Positions 53,262 through 63,084 of a stretch of 64,000 nucleotides of DNA are shown here, piece by piece. This DNA is from Mycobacterium hubeiense. GTDB taxonomy: Bacteria > Actinomycetota > Actinomycetes > Mycobacteriales > Mycobacteriaceae. A program made the position numbers and the translations under genes. The stretch spans positions 20,918 to 84,917 of the forward strand of contig NZ_PIZU01000009.1 of the NCBI RefSeq assembly GCF_002838065.1. Direction: 5' to 3'. The stretch's first letter is position 1. Every line of letters begins with the position of its first letter. Below the pieces are notes generated by a model. It had not been told where the DNA came from and did not search any database. It saw only the letters and a program-made list of their open reading frames with translations.

Positions 53262-53945
53262 TCAGTCCTCGGCGACGGCGGGGTCCCCGACCTTCGGTGA
53301 ACGGTCGCGGTTCGTCCACGCCAACATGCCGACGATCCCGGCCACCAGGAACGACGCCACCCCCAACCAGATCGCCGCGCCGGTGAACGAGCGGGCGCTC
53401 GGGTCGGTGTAGCGGGCCTGGGCATTCATCGTGCTCACCACGCCTGGCCGCAGCTTCCACTCGACCACCTCGGTGCTCACCTGCTCGCCGTTGGTGGAGG
53501 TGACCTCGCCGGGGAACGACACCGACAGCGACACGTCGGCCGCTGGGTCGCTCAGCGACGTGAGGTCGGCGCGGCCGTCGAGGATGACCAGGTCGCCGGC
53601 GCGCCGCAGCGAGATGTCTACGCCTGCGGCATCGCGGTTCATACTGGCCAGCTGCGGCAGTTCGGCGAAGGTCAGGTCGGAGAACACCGCCTGCGAGCCG
53701 ACATAGTCGTCGCGGCTGTACTCGGAGACCGCCACCTTGGTGGCAAAAGGCAGCGCATTGAGCAGCTGCGGGCCCTTGTCGTCGGGATTGCGCGGTTTGG
53801 CCGCCGCGATGATCTGGCCCGATACCCGGTCGTCCTCAGACACCGTGATGGAGGCGCGCACCCGCACGCAACCCACCGCGCTGGGCACGACGAGCAACAA
53901 CAACACCACTGCCAGCAGGCGGATTCGGCGTTCGCGGACGCGCAC
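53262..53945 (-). CDS. lppM: Lipoprotein LppM
   Basis: A 227-residue protein with lipobox SAVGC (Cys26), a mature LppM domain (~30-180: VRASITVSEDDRVSGQIIAA, then beta-rich sequence), and a C-terminal membrane helix (IWLGVASFLVAGIVGMLAW). LppM of M. tuberculosis is a lipoprotein with a lipid-binding-like beta fold reported to affect phagosome maturation. GTG at 53945 is chosen; an upstream start would push the signal ~21 residues inward. The 53167-53261 gap holds a possible idsA2 leader (TACTCT -10 on the minus strand). Confidence 0.9.
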   Translation of the reverse strand: MRVRERRIRLLAVVLLLLVVPSAVGCVRVRASITVSEDDRVSGQIIAAAKPRNPDDKGPQLLNALPFATKVAVSEYSRDDYVGSQAVFSDLTFAELPQLASMNRDAAGVDISLRRAGDLVILDGRADLTSLSDPAADVSLSVSFPGEVTSTNGEQVSTEVVEWKLRPGVVSTMNAQARYTDPSARSFTGAAIWLGVASFLVAGIVGMLAWTNRDRSPKVGDPAVAED

Positions 53946-53970
53946 CCGCTCATCGTGCCAGACCGAGGTG

Positions 53971-54570
53971 CTACAGCGGCAGGGACCGGCCCAAGATGGC
54001 GAATGCACGGGGATCCCCGGCGAAGTGGTAGCCGCGGATGATGTCGGTGAACCCCAGCCGCCGGTAAAGCCGCCACGCCCGGTTGGACTCGCCGTTGATC
54101 TCCGGTGTGGACAGCAGCACGTGGGATTCGCCGCGGCCGGCCAGCAGCCGCCGGGCCAGCGCCTCGCCGAGCCCGTGTCCCTGGGCGCGCGGGTGGATGT
54201 GCAACTCGGTGAGTTCGAAGTAGCTCGACATCAATTCGGCGATACGTGCCGAATCCACTCCGATGCGCTGCAGACCAGCCACCACCTGCTGTTGCCACCA
54301 TTGATCGGGTGCGCCGCAGTAGCCGTAGGCGACGCCGAGCAGTGGCGCGTCGCTCATCGTCGCGACGTCAGCGTGCTCCCCGGGAGCGACGGGCACGTCG
54401 ACGGCGGCGACACACTTCCACCCCCGGCGCCGCGTGTGCTCCAACCACATGGAGGCGCGTTGCTCTTCGGTGCCGCGCGGATAGCGCATGGCATCGACGT
54501 AGACGCTGAGCGCGTCCGGAAGCCGGCGTTCCATGTCGCTCGGCGACAGATCGATCAGAAATGTCGCCAA
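53971..54570 (-). CDS. GNAT-family N-acetyltransferase (Rv2170-like)
   Basis: A 199-residue GNAT protein. The acetyl-CoA binding block is LTELHIHPRAQGHGLGEALARRLL, with Q/R-x-x-G-x-G/A intact, followed by NRAWRLYRRLGFTDI. The M. tuberculosis counterpart has been reported to acetylate isocitrate dehydrogenase. Start is TTG at 54570 with AAGGG upstream; no ATG/GTG nearby keeps the conserved MATFLIDLSPSDMERRL N terminus. Lies 25 bases before lppM on the same strand. Confidence 0.87.
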   Translation of the reverse strand: MATFLIDLSPSDMERRLPDALSVYVDAMRYPRGTEEQRASMWLEHTRRRGWKCVAAVDVPVAPGEHADVATMSDAPLLGVAYGYCGAPDQWWQQQVVAGLQRIGVDSARIAELMSSYFELTELHIHPRAQGHGLGEALARRLLAGRGESHVLLSTPEINGESNRAWRLYRRLGFTDIIRGYHFAGDPRAFAILGRSLPL

Positions 54571-54796
54571 CTCTGTGTTGCCCTTCGTCCGCGTTCGACT
54601 CTGATGCCGTCATCCATTACCGAAGCCATTATCGGGTGGCAGAGCCGGTCCGTCGCAACGCCGCCCTGCGACATACAATCGAGCGGCGAACTAGGTGGTA
54701 CGGCACAGATCGACCTCGTATCATTACTGTTAGGTGCCCGTAAATGCGGGCATACCCGAGTTTGAACAACGTGCCGCGGCGGCAAGGGAGGGACGA

Positions 54797-55198
54797 ATGC
54801 CACTCTCCGATCATGAGCAGCGCATGCTCGAGCAGATCGAGAGCGCGCTCTATGCCGAGGATCCCAAGTTCGCATCGACCGTTCGCGGCGGGACTCTGCG
54901 CGCACCCTCGACCCGGCGCCGACTGCAAGGCGCCGCACTCTTCGTAATTGGTTTGGCGATGCTCGTGTCGGGTGTCGCGTTCAAGGCCACCATGATCGGG
55001 AGCTTCCCGATCCTGTCGGTGATCGGCTTCTTGGTGATGTTCGGTGGCGTCGTCTATGCGATCACCGGCCCGCGGGTGGCGGGCGGTCGCGACCACGCGG
55101 GCGCCGAGCCGGGCGGGCCGCGGCCGAAGCGCGTCAAGGGCTCCGGCACGTTCACCAGTCGGATGGAGGATCGGTTCCGGCGCCGCTTCGACGAATAG
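54797..55198 (+). CDS. DUF3040 family membrane protein
   Basis: A 133-residue protein beginning MPLSDHEQRMLEQIESALY, the DUF3040 signature, with two membrane helices at ~45-90 and a basic C terminus (FTSRMEDRFRRRFDE). DUF3040 proteins are small actinobacterial membrane proteins upstream of mraZ in mycobacteria; function unknown. ATG at 54797 follows GGGAGGGA. The 54571-54796 gap contains a TATCAT hexamer about 75 bases upstream as a possible -10. Confidence 0.88.
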   Translation: MPLSDHEQRMLEQIESALYAEDPKFASTVRGGTLRAPSTRRRLQGAALFVIGLAMLVSGVAFKATMIGSFPILSVIGFLVMFGGVVYAITGPRVAGGRDHAGAEPGGPRPKRVKGSGTFTSRMEDRFRRRFDE

Positions 55199-55216
55199 GC
55201 CGGTACCGACCGAGGT

Positions 55217-55249
55217 GGGGTAGCTCCTAGACGGGAGCTACCCCTTTTT
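55217..55249 (+). terminator. Strong intrinsic terminator between DUF3040 gene and mra operon
   Basis: Perfect 11-bp stem, arms 55217-55227 and 55234-55244, six-base loop, then five T residues (55245-55249). It lies 18 bases after the DUF3040 stop and separates it from mraZ. Such complete L-shaped terminators are uncommon in mycobacteria. Confidence 0.85.
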
Positions 55250-55415
55250 GTTAGCGGATTGCTACAGATTTCCCCCACCACGCCCCACTGCGCTCGCCGC
55301 AGATTCTGAGCTGGGCATTTGAGATCGACCATGGTCTTCGGCCGTGCGCGTGGCGGTTACGGCGCCCGCTCTGACCACGTCGAGTGGGGACACAACACGA
55401 ACTTTTGCCCATCAA

Positions 55416-55450
55416 TGGAGCAGTGTGGGGGATTGTGGGGTAAAGTGGCG
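55416..55450 (+). promoter_or_regulatory. MraZ operator: four TGGNG boxes at 10-bp spacing
   Basis: Boxes TGGAG (55416), TGGGG (55426), TGGGG (55436) and TGGCG (55446) repeat every ten bases, the known spacing of MraZ-binding TGGG boxes. A -10-like TAAAGT (55441-55446) falls between boxes three and four, so MraZ bound there would block polymerase. A further isolated TGGGG at 55385 is out of phase. Upstream leader 55250-55415 shows nothing else I recognise. Confidence 0.7.
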
Positions 55451-55496
55451 GACAACGGAGCGACCGGGGCTCCGGAGCAGGGCAGGAGGTGGCCAG

Positions 55497-55928
55497 ATGT
55501 TTCTGGGCACCTACACGCCGAAACTCGACGACAAGGGGCGGTTGACACTGCCCGCCAAATTCCGCGACGCGCTGGCAGGAGGGCTGATGGTGACCAAGAG
55601 CCAAGACCACAGCCTTGCCGTCTATCCACGCGCCGAATTCGAAAAGCTGGCCCGCAAGGCGTCGCAGGCATCCCGAAGCAATCCGGAAGCTCGGGCATTC
55701 CTGCGAAACCTCGCTGCCGCCACCGATGAACAGCATCCCGACGGGCAAGGCCGGATCACGTTGTCCGCCGACCATCGTCGCTACGCCAACCTCTCCAAGG
55801 AGTGCGTGGTGATCGGTTCGGTTGACTACCTGGAGATCTGGGACGCCCAAGCATGGCAGGAATATCAGCAGGCCCACGAAGAGAACTTCTCCGCGGCGAC
55901 CGATGAAACTCTGCGCGACATCATCTAG
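55497..55928 (+). CDS. mraZ: Transcriptional regulator MraZ
   Basis: A 143-residue protein with two AbrB-like swapped-hairpin repeats: [23 protein letters not shown] and, in the second half, [17 protein letters not shown]. MraZ binds repeats upstream of its own operon and represses it. AGGAGG precedes the ATG. It opens the mra/division cluster; upstream boxes at 55416-55450 fit autoregulation. Confidence 0.96.
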   Translation: MFLGTYTPKLDDKGRLTLPAKFRDALAGGLMVTKSQDHSLAVYPRAEFEKLARKASQASRSNPEARAFLRNLAAATDEQHPDGQGRITLSADHRRYANLSKECVVIGSVDYLEIWDAQAWQEYQQAHEENFSAATDETLRDII

Positions 55929-57027
55929 CCCGGCTGTTGGCCGCCACGTTGCCCGTGCATCGCGGCCTCTGCCCGAACCGGCCCTGGCGTACTTCCCCAA
56001 CGCCAGGTCCGCGATCTCGGACAGGGACCTCGGTGCAGGGGCGCCACCACACAGGCTTTTTCGAGGTGTTGCGATGCCTGACTACGGGCATGTCCCGGTC
56101 CTGCTCCAGCGCTGCGTCGAGCTGCTCACACCGGCGCTGACCCGTGAGCACGCCGACGGCGCCGGCGCCGTTCTGGTCGACGCCACGCTGGGCGCGGGCG
56201 GGCATGCCGAACGCTTTCTGAGCGAGTTGTCCGGCCTGCGCGTCATCGGGCTGGACCGCGACCCCGATGCGCTGCGCATCGCCGGTCAGCGACTGGCCCC
56301 ATTCGGCGATCGGGTGAGGTTGGTGCGCACGCGCTACGACGGCATCACTGAGGCGCTGGATGTGCCTGCGGTACAAGGCATTCTGTTCGATCTCGGGGTG
56401 TCGTCGATGCAGCTGGACCGCACCGAGCGCGGATTCTCATACTCCGCCGACGCCCCGCTGGATATGCGGATGGACCCCGATGCGCCGCTGACCGCCTCCG
56501 ACGTGCTCAATACGTACGACGAGAAGACGCTGACGCGGGTGCTGCGCGATTTCGGCGAGGAACGCTACGCGTCCCGCATCGCCAGGCAGATCGTGCGTCG
56601 CCGGGCGCAGCGACCGTTTCGCACCACCGGCGAGTTGGTGCAGTTGCTGTACGACGTCATTCCCGCCCCCGCCCGTCGCACCGGTGGCCATCCGGCCAAA
56701 CGCACTTTCCAAGCGTTGCGCATCGCGGTGAACAGCGAGCTGGAATCGCTGCGCGAGGCACTGCCCGCCGCGCTGGCCGCCCTCGCGCCCGGTGGCCGGA
56801 TCGTGGTGATGGCCTATCAATCGCTGGAGGACCGCATCGTCAAGAATCAGTTCGCGGCTGCGACCGCCTCCCGCACACCGCCCGGTCTGCCCATCGAATT
56901 GCCCGGCCACGAACCCGAATTCGTCGCGCTGACCCGCGGCGCCGAGCGCGCCGATGCCCAGGAAATCAAGCGCAATCCGCGAAGCGCCCCGGTGCGGCTG
57001 CGCGCGCTGGAAAAGGTTGGGAGATAA
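55903..57027 (+). CDS. rsmH: 16S rRNA m4C1402 methyltransferase RsmH, N-terminally extended
   Basis: The core enzyme (from ATG 56074, [18 protein letters not shown]) has SAM motifs [15 protein letters not shown] and [10 protein letters not shown] and the C-terminal [17 protein letters not shown] and [15 protein letters not shown]. It N4-methylates C1402 of 16S rRNA. Upstream codons encode [20 protein letters not shown], which resembles the N-terminal extension of the M. tuberculosis annotation (Rv2165c) as I recall it. No start exists between 55927 and 56074, so including it needs the ATG at 55903, inside mraZ. If the extension is not made, the gene is 56074-57027 (317 residues). Confidence 0.85.
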   Translation: MKLCATSSSPAVGRHVARASRPLPEPALAYFPNARSAISDRDLGAGAPPHRLFRGVAMPDYGHVPVLLQRCVELLTPALTREHADGAGAVLVDATLGAGGHAERFLSELSGLRVIGLDRDPDALRIAGQRLAPFGDRVRLVRTRYDGITEALDVPAVQGILFDLGVSSMQLDRTERGFSYSADAPLDMRMDPDAPLTASDVLNTYDEKTLTRVLRDFGEERYASRIARQIVRRRAQRPFRTTGELVQLLYDVIPAPARRTGGHPAKRTFQALRIAVNSELESLREALPAALAALAPGGRIVVMAYQSLEDRIVKNQFAAATASRTPPGLPIELPGHEPEFVALTRGAERADAQEIKRNPRSAPVRLRALEKVGR

Positions 57028-57029
57028 CG

Positions 57030-58100
57030 ATGAAGGCCAAGCGATCAGCGCCCGCGCCGGCCGACGAACGCCGGCGCAAAGCGCGTCAGCCCAGCCGCAC
57101 CGCGCAGCGCCGCACTGTGGACGCCCCGCCGCGCCGCCGCCGGCCCGAACGTGAACAGCGTCCGCTGCGGTCGGCGCCTCAGACCGCGCCGATTCCACGG
57201 CCCGCGGAACGGCCGGGCCGGGCCAAGAACGCCAGCCAAGCCAAGGCCCGGGCGAAAGCGCGGAAGGCAAAGGCTCCCAAGGTTGTTCGGCCGCCTCTTC
57301 GCGAGCGGCTGCTGGTCAAGCTGGCCTCGATCGAGCTCGATCCCCGCGCGCTCGTCGCCCGGGTGCCGTTTGTCGTGCTGGTGATCGGCGCGCTGGGGAT
57401 GGGGTTGGGCGTGACGCTGTGGCTGTCTACCGGTGCGGCGGAGCGGTCCTACCAGTTGGGCAACGCCCGAGAGACCAATGAGGCTCTGCTGCAACAGAAG
57501 GAAGCCCTGGAGCGCGACGTGCTGGAGGCCCAGGCGGCGCCCGCACTGGCCGAAGCGGCGCGCAACCTCGGCATGATCCCGTCCCGCGACACCGCGCACC
57601 TGGTGCAGGATCCGGCCGGTAACTGGGTGGTGGTGGGCACGCCCAAACCCGCCGAAGGTGTGCCGCCGCCACCGCTGAACGCCCCGCTGCCGGAGGAGAC
57701 GCCGGCACCGACACCGCCGCCGGCGCCGCGGGTCGTCGACCCGCGCGAGATGACCGTGCGAGTGCCGGCCGCGGCTCCGTCATCGACGCCGCCGACGCCA
57801 CCGACGCCACCGACACCACCGACGCCGTTGGCCGCCCAGGCCGCGCCGGAAGCCGACCACGGCGCGACCGGTCAACCGCCCGCGCTCGGTCCAGCTCAAC
57901 CGCCTGCCGCGCCGGTGCAGCCCGCGCCGCTGGCCGCCCCGGTGCAGCCCGCAGCCCCGCCGCCCGCGACACCGCTGGATGCGGGCATCACCCACCTGCC
58001 GGGCCCGCAGGCACCGACGGCACCCGGCCCGCAGGTTCCCGCCGAGCAGTTCAGCCCGATCACCCCGTCCGCCCCGCCGGCGCCGGTCCCCGCCGCATGA
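57030..58100 (+). CDS. FtsL-like membrane protein with long Pro-rich tail
   Basis: A 356-residue protein (Rv2164c-like). Very basic cytoplasmic N terminus (~1-110, Arg/Lys/Ala-rich), one membrane helix (~115-135, FVVLVIGALGMGLGVTLWLS), a short coiled segment (NEALLQQKEALERDVLEAQ) like septal FtsL, then ~190 residues dominated by Pro, Ala and Thr with a Thr-Pro-Pro repeat (~251-264). Location between rsmH and the PBP gene is the canonical ftsL slot. The exceptionally long proline tail differs from short FtsL of other bacteria. Its stop overlaps pbpB by four bases. Confidence 0.8.
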   Translation: MKAKRSAPAPADERRRKARQPSRTAQRRTVDAPPRRRRPEREQRPLRSAPQTAPIPRPAERPGRAKNASQAKARAKARKAKAPKVVRPPLRERLLVKLASIELDPRALVARVPFVVLVIGALGMGLGVTLWLSTGAAERSYQLGNARETNEALLQQKEALERDVLEAQAAPALAEAARNLGMIPSRDTAHLVQDPAGNWVVVGTPKPAEGVPPPPLNAPLPEETPAPTPPPAPRVVDPREMTVRVPAAAPSSTPPTPPTPPTPPTPLAAQAAPEADHGATGQPPALGPAQPPAAPVQPAPLAAPVQPAAPPPATPLDAGITHLPGPQAPTAPGPQVPAEQFSPITPSAPPAPVPAA

Positions 58101-60019
58101 GCCGGCGCGACGAGCATCGCGGGCGCAAGGGTCAGCCCACCCGAGGGCCTGCGCCGAGCCAGGGCCGCTCGGCGCGGAGCCGACGCACCCGCCAGCCCGT
58201 CACCGAAACCGGTTTGCGCAGCGCGTCTTTCGTCTTCCGGCATCGGGCGGGCAACGCCATTATCTTCATCTTGCTGCTGATCGCCGGCACCCAGCTGTTC
58301 AATCTGCAGGTGCCTCGCGCGGCCGGGTTACGCGCCGAGGCCGCCGGCCAGCTCAAGGTCACCGATGTCGAAAAGGCCTTGCGGGGCAGCATCATCGACC
58401 GCAACAACGACAAACTGGCTTTCACCATCGAGGCCCGGGCACTGACGTTCCAGCCGGTCAAGATCCGCAAACAGCTGGCCGAGGCGAGGGAGAAGACACC
58501 GGAGGCTCCCGACCCGCAGCGGCGGCTGCGTGACATCGCCACCGAGGTGGCGTCGCGGCTGAACAACAAGCCGGACAAGAAGACCGTGTTGAAGAAGCTC
58601 AACAGCGACGAGACGTTCGTCTACCTCGCCCGCGCGGTCGACCCCGCGATCGCCGACGCCATCACCACCAAGTTCCCCGAAGTCGGTTCGGAGCGGCAGG
58701 ATTTGCGCCAGTACCCGGGCGGCTCGCTGGCGGCCAACATCATCGGCGGCATCGACTGGGACGGCCACGGCCTGCTCGGGCTCGAGGATTCGCTCGACGC
58801 GGTGCTGGCGGGCACCGACGGCTCCGTCACGTACGACCGCGGCTCCGACGGCGTCGTGATTCCGGGCAGCTACCGCAACCGCCACGACGCGGTCGACGGT
58901 TCCACGGTCCAGCTGACCATCGACGACGACATCCAGTTCCACGTTCAGCAGCAGGTGCAGCAGGCCAAGAACGCCTCCGGCGCCGAGAATGTCTCCGCTG
59001 TCGTGCTGGACGCGAAAACCGGTGAAGTGCTGGCGATGTCGAACGACAACACGTTCGACCCGGCACAGGACATCGGCAGGCAGGAGGATCGGCAGCTGGG
59101 CAATCCGGCGGTGTCCTCGCCGTTCGAGCCGGGTTCGGTGAACAAGGTCGTCACCGCGGCGTCGGTCATCGAGTTCGGGTTGTCGAACCCGGACGAGGTA
59201 CTGCAGGTGCCCGGCTCCATCCACATGGGCGGTGTCACCGTGGGTGACGCGTGGAACCACGGTGTTATGCCCTACACCACCACCGGAATCTTCGGAAAGT
59301 CCTCCAACGTCGGCACTTTGATGCTGGCCCAGCGTATCGGCCCGGAGCGCTATGCGGACATGCTGCGGCGATTCGGGCTCGGTCAGCGCACCGGGGTGGG
59401 GCTGCCCGGTGAAAGCGCGGGCCTGGTCCCGCCGATCGATCAGTGGTCCGGCAGCACGTTCTCCAACTTGCCTATCGGCCAAGGTCTTTCGATGACATTG
59501 CTGCAGATGACCAGCATGTACCAGACCATCGCCAACGACGGTGTGCGGATGCCGCCGCGCATCGTCAAGGCCACCATCGCCCCGGACGGAAGCCGCACCG
59601 AGGAGCCCCGCCCCGACGGCATCAAAGTGGTGTCGCCGCAGACTGCCCAGACCGTGCGCAACATGCTGCGTGCGGTGGTGCAGCGCGATCCGATGGGCGA
59701 GCAGCAGGGTACCGGCCCACAGGCCGCGGTCGAGGGCTACCAGATCGCCGGCAAGACCGGCACCGCCCAGCAGATCAACCCCGCCTGCGGCTGCTACTAC
59801 TCCGACGTCTACTGGATCACGTTCGCCGGCATCGCCACCGTCGACAATCCGCGTTATGTGGTCGGCATCATGATGGACAATCCCCGTCGCGCCGCTGACG
59901 GCAGCCCCGGATCGTCCGCAGCGCCGCTCTTCCACAACATCACGTCGTGGCTGCTGCAGCGCGAGAATGTGCCGCTGTCGCCGGATCCCGGGCCGCCGCT
60001 CACCCTGCAAGCGACCTGA
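58097..60019 (+). CDS. pbpB: Septal peptidoglycan transpeptidase PbpB (FtsI/PBP3)
   Basis: A 640-residue class B penicillin-binding protein. Basic cytoplasmic tail (1-50), one membrane helix (~53-70), a pedestal domain (with RGSIIDRNNDKLA at ~96-108), and a transpeptidase domain with active-site S347-V-N-K350, S402-S-N404 and K553-T-G555. It cross-links septal peptidoglycan with FtsW. ATGA overlap with the FtsL-like gene indicates coupled expression. The window has 42 bases before murE. Confidence 0.96.
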   Translation: MSRRDEHRGRKGQPTRGPAPSQGRSARSRRTRQPVTETGLRSASFVFRHRAGNAIIFILLLIAGTQLFNLQVPRAAGLRAEAAGQLKVTDVEKALRGSIIDRNNDKLAFTIEARALTFQPVKIRKQLAEAREKTPEAPDPQRRLRDIATEVASRLNNKPDKKTVLKKLNSDETFVYLARAVDPAIADAITTKFPEVGSERQDLRQYPGGSLAANIIGGIDWDGHGLLGLEDSLDAVLAGTDGSVTYDRGSDGVVIPGSYRNRHDAVDGSTVQLTIDDDIQFHVQQQVQQAKNASGAENVSAVVLDAKTGEVLAMSNDNTFDPAQDIGRQEDRQLGNPAVSSPFEPGSVNKVVTAASVIEFGLSNPDEVLQVPGSIHMGGVTVGDAWNHGVMPYTTTGIFGKSSNVGTLMLAQRIGPERYADMLRRFGLGQRTGVGLPGESAGLVPPIDQWSGSTFSNLPIGQGLSMTLLQMTSMYQTIANDGVRMPPRIVKATIAPDGSRTEEPRPDGIKVVSPQTAQTVRNMLRAVVQRDPMGEQQGTGPQAAVEGYQIAGKTGTAQQINPACGCYYSDVYWITFAGIATVDNPRYVVGIMMDNPRRAADGSPGSSAAPLFHNITSWLLQRENVPLSPDPGPPLTLQAT

Positions 60020-60061
60020 GCGGCGAGCCGGTCACAGCCCGGTCGGTACTGTGTCAGGGCC

Positions 60062-61585
60062 ATGAAATTGCGTCCCAGCCGTCCCGTCGGCCACCACCTC
60101 GGGCCGCTCATCGACCAGGTCGGCGCTGTGCCCGCCGTCGGTGTTGCGGTGCCCGATGTGCGGATCACCGGCGTGACGCTGCGGGGCCAGGACGCCCAGC
60201 CGGGCGACCTGTTCGCCGCCCTGCCCGGTGCCTCGTCGCACGGCGCGCGTTTCGTCGACGACGCGGTGCAGCGCGGCGCGGTCGCCGTGCTCACCGATGC
60301 CGCAGGCGCGGCCGAACTGGGTGGGAGCCTTGCCGTTCCGGTGTTCATCCATCCGGCACCGCGCTCGGTGCTCGGCGAGCTGGCGGCCACCGTGTACGGG
60401 CGGCCGTCGGAGCGGCTGCGCGTCATCGGGGTCACCGGCACCTCGGGCAAGACCACCACCACCTATCTGGTGGAGGCCGGACTGCGCGCCGCCGAGCGGG
60501 TCGCCGGCCTGATCGGCACCGTGGGCATCCGCATCGACGGCCGCGACCTACCCAGCGCGCTGACCACGCCGGAGGCCCCCGAACTGCAGGCGCTGCTCGC
60601 GGTGATGGTCGAACAACATGTCGACACCGTGGTGATGGAGGTGTCCAGCCACGCCTTGACGCTCGGCCGGGTGGACGGGGTGCGCTTCGCGGTCGGCGGG
60701 TTCACCAACCTATCGCGTGATCACCTGGATTTCCATCCGACCATGGAGGACTACTTCGACGCCAAAGCGCGGCTGTTCGATCCCCAATCACCTACGCACG
60801 CAGATATTTCCGTGATCTGCGTGGACGACGACGCGGGCCGGGCGATGGCCCGGTTGGCGCAGGCGCCGGTGTCTGTCAGCGCGACCGGCCGTAACGCCGA
60901 CTGGCGCGCAGAAGACATTCGCGCCGTCGACGCCGGCGCCCAGGAGTTCGTCGCGGTGGATCCGGCCGGGGTGCACCATGCGCTGCGCATCGGGTTGCCC
61001 GGCCGCTACAACGTGGCCAACTGCCTGCTGGCGGCGGCGCTGCTCGACACGGTCGGGGTGTCCCCGGAGCAGGCCGCGCCCGGGTTGCGCCGGGCGACGG
61101 TGCCCGGCCGGCTCGAGGCGATCGACCGCGGCCAGGATTTTCTCGCGCTCGTCGACTACGCCCACAAGCCCGGCGCGCTGAACGCGGTGCTGCAGACGCT
61201 GCGGGACCAGTGCACCGGACGGTTGGCGGTGGTGTTCGGCGCCGGAGGCAACCGCGACGCGGGCAAGCGCGAGCCGATGGGCCGCGTCGCCGCCGAACTG
61301 GCCGACCTCGTGGTGATCACCGACGACAACCCCCGCGACGAAGATCCGGGTGCCATACGGGCGGCGATCCTCGCGGGTGCTTCGGGTGGTCAGGCCGAGG
61401 TGGTCGAGCTCGGTGACCGGCGGGCGGCCATTGACTATGCGGTCGGTTGGGCACAGGCCGGCGACGTGGTGCTGATCGCGGGCAAAGGCCACGAAACGGG
61501 CCAGACCAGTCACGGCGAGACCCGGCCGTTCGACGACCGCGAGCAATTGGCCGCGGCGTTACAGGCATTGGGGTCGGGCTCGTGA
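60062..61585 (+). CDS. murE: UDP-MurNAc-tripeptide (meso-DAP) synthetase
   Basis: A 507-residue Mur ligase adding meso-diaminopimelate to UDP-MurNAc-dipeptide. ATP loop GTSGKT (126-131), the carbamylated-Lys region ([18 protein letters not shown]), and the DAP-selecting DNPR motif ([10 protein letters not shown]) are all seen, predicting meso-DAP rather than Lys. A TACTGT hexamer nine bases before the ATG may start a very short leader, so murE could also be transcribed from its own promoter besides read-through from pbpB. Confidence 0.96.
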   Translation: MKLRPSRPVGHHLGPLIDQVGAVPAVGVAVPDVRITGVTLRGQDAQPGDLFAALPGASSHGARFVDDAVQRGAVAVLTDAAGAAELGGSLAVPVFIHPAPRSVLGELAATVYGRPSERLRVIGVTGTSGKTTTTYLVEAGLRAAERVAGLIGTVGIRIDGRDLPSALTTPEAPELQALLAVMVEQHVDTVVMEVSSHALTLGRVDGVRFAVGGFTNLSRDHLDFHPTMEDYFDAKARLFDPQSPTHADISVICVDDDAGRAMARLAQAPVSVSATGRNADWRAEDIRAVDAGAQEFVAVDPAGVHHALRIGLPGRYNVANCLLAAALLDTVGVSPEQAAPGLRRATVPGRLEAIDRGQDFLALVDYAHKPGALNAVLQTLRDQCTGRLAVVFGAGGNRDAGKREPMGRVAAELADLVVITDDNPRDEDPGAIRAAILAGASGGQAEVVELGDRRAAIDYAVGWAQAGDVVLIAGKGHETGQTSHGETRPFDDREQLAAALQALGSGS

Positions 61586-63084
61586 TCAACCTGACCATCG
61601 CCCAGATCGCCGAGATCGTCGGCGGCGAACTCGCCGACATCACGCCCGAGCAGGCGGCGCGTACCCGCGTCACCGGAACCATCGAATTCGATTCGCGCGC
61701 AGTCACGCCCGGCGGATTGTTCCTGGCGCTTCCCGGTGCCCGATCCGACGGCCATGACTTCGCAGCGGCCGCAGTCCAGGCCGGCGCCGTCGCGGTGCTG
61801 GCGGCGCGGCCGGTCGGCGTGCCGGCCATCGTGGTGAGGCCGGGTAACGCCGTCGGCCCGATCGACGCTGCTTCGGGGGCCCTCGAACACGACACCGACG
61901 GCTCCGGCGCCGCGGTGCTGGCCGCGCTGGCGCGATTGGCCGGCGCGGTCGCGGCCGAACTGGTGGCCGGCGGACTGACCATCATCGGCGTCACCGGCTC
62001 GTCGGGCAAGACTTCGACCAAGGACCTGCTGGCCGCGGTGCTGGCGCCGCTGGGGGAGGTGGTCGCGCCGCCGGGCTCGTTCAACAACGAACTCGGTCAC
62101 CCGTGGACGGTGCTGCGGGCCACCCCCGAGACCGACTATCTGATCCTGGAGATGTCCGCGCGCCACCCCGGCAACATCGCCGCATTGGCCGCCATCGCCC
62201 CGCCGTCGATCGCGGTGGTGCTCAACGTCGGCACCGCCCACCTCGGCGAGTTCGGCTCGAGAGAAGCCATCGCCGCAACCAAATCAGAACTGCCGCAAGC
62301 AGTTCCGGCGTCAGGCGTGGTGGTGCTCAACGCCGACGACCCCGCCGTGGCGGCGATGGCCGACAACACCGCCGCCCGCGTGGTGCGGGTGTCACGCTCG
62401 CCGGGCGCGGATCTGTGGGCCGGGCCGGTCACCCTCGACGAGTTGGCCCGGCCCCGCTTCACCCTGCACGCCGCCGATCGCCAGGTCGACGTCACGCTGG
62501 CCGTCCACGGTGACCATCAGGTGTCCAACGCGCTGTGCGCGGCCGCCGTCGCGCTGGAGTGCGGCGCCAGCCTGCCGCAGGTGGCCGCGGCGTTGGCCGC
62601 CGCCCACCCGGTGTCGCGGCACCGGATGCAGGTCTATACCCGGGCCGACGGTGTGACGATCATCGACGACGCCTACAACGCCAACCCGGATTCCATGGCG
62701 GCCGGCCTGAAATCGCTGGCCTGGATGTCTCGCCAGGGCGGTGAGGCCAGACGCAGCTGGGCGGTGCTCGGCGAGATGGCCGAACTCGGTGAGGACGCGA
62801 TAACCGAGCATGACCGCATCGGCCGATTGGCGGTGCGCTTAGATGTCTCTCGACTCATCGTCGTGGGAACCGGGAGGGCTATGAGCGCCATGCACCACGG
62901 CGCGGTGATGGAGGGGTCGTGGGGCTCTGAGTCGACCATGGTCCCCGATGCCGACGCCGCGCTGGCTCTGTTGCGGGCCGAACTGCGGGCGCCAGACGTG
63001 GTGCTGGTGAAGGCCTCCAACGCCGCCGGGCTGGGCGCGCTGGCCGACGCGCTTGTCAACGAAGACGGGACCGCGCGCGGATGA
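61582..63084 (+). CDS. murF: UDP-MurNAc-pentapeptide synthetase (D-Ala-D-Ala ligase step)
   Basis: A 500-residue Mur ligase that attaches D-Ala-D-Ala. ATP loop [15 protein letters not shown] (~135-149), [12 protein letters not shown], and [14 protein letters not shown] near the C-terminal domain are diagnostic. GTG start at 61582 overlaps the murE stop (GTGA), and its own stop overlaps mraY (ATGA). Confidence 0.96.
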   Translation: MINLTIAQIAEIVGGELADITPEQAARTRVTGTIEFDSRAVTPGGLFLALPGARSDGHDFAAAAVQAGAVAVLAARPVGVPAIVVRPGNAVGPIDAASGALEHDTDGSGAAVLAALARLAGAVAAELVAGGLTIIGVTGSSGKTSTKDLLAAVLAPLGEVVAPPGSFNNELGHPWTVLRATPETDYLILEMSARHPGNIAALAAIAPPSIAVVLNVGTAHLGEFGSREAIAATKSELPQAVPASGVVVLNADDPAVAAMADNTAARVVRVSRSPGADLWAGPVTLDELARPRFTLHAADRQVDVTLAVHGDHQVSNALCAAAVALECGASLPQVAAALAAAHPVSRHRMQVYTRADGVTIIDDAYNANPDSMAAGLKSLAWMSRQGGEARRSWAVLGEMAELGEDAITEHDRIGRLAVRLDVSRLIVVGTGRAMSAMHHGAVMEGSWGSESTMVPDADAALALLRAELRAPDVVLVKASNAAGLGALADALVNEDGTARG

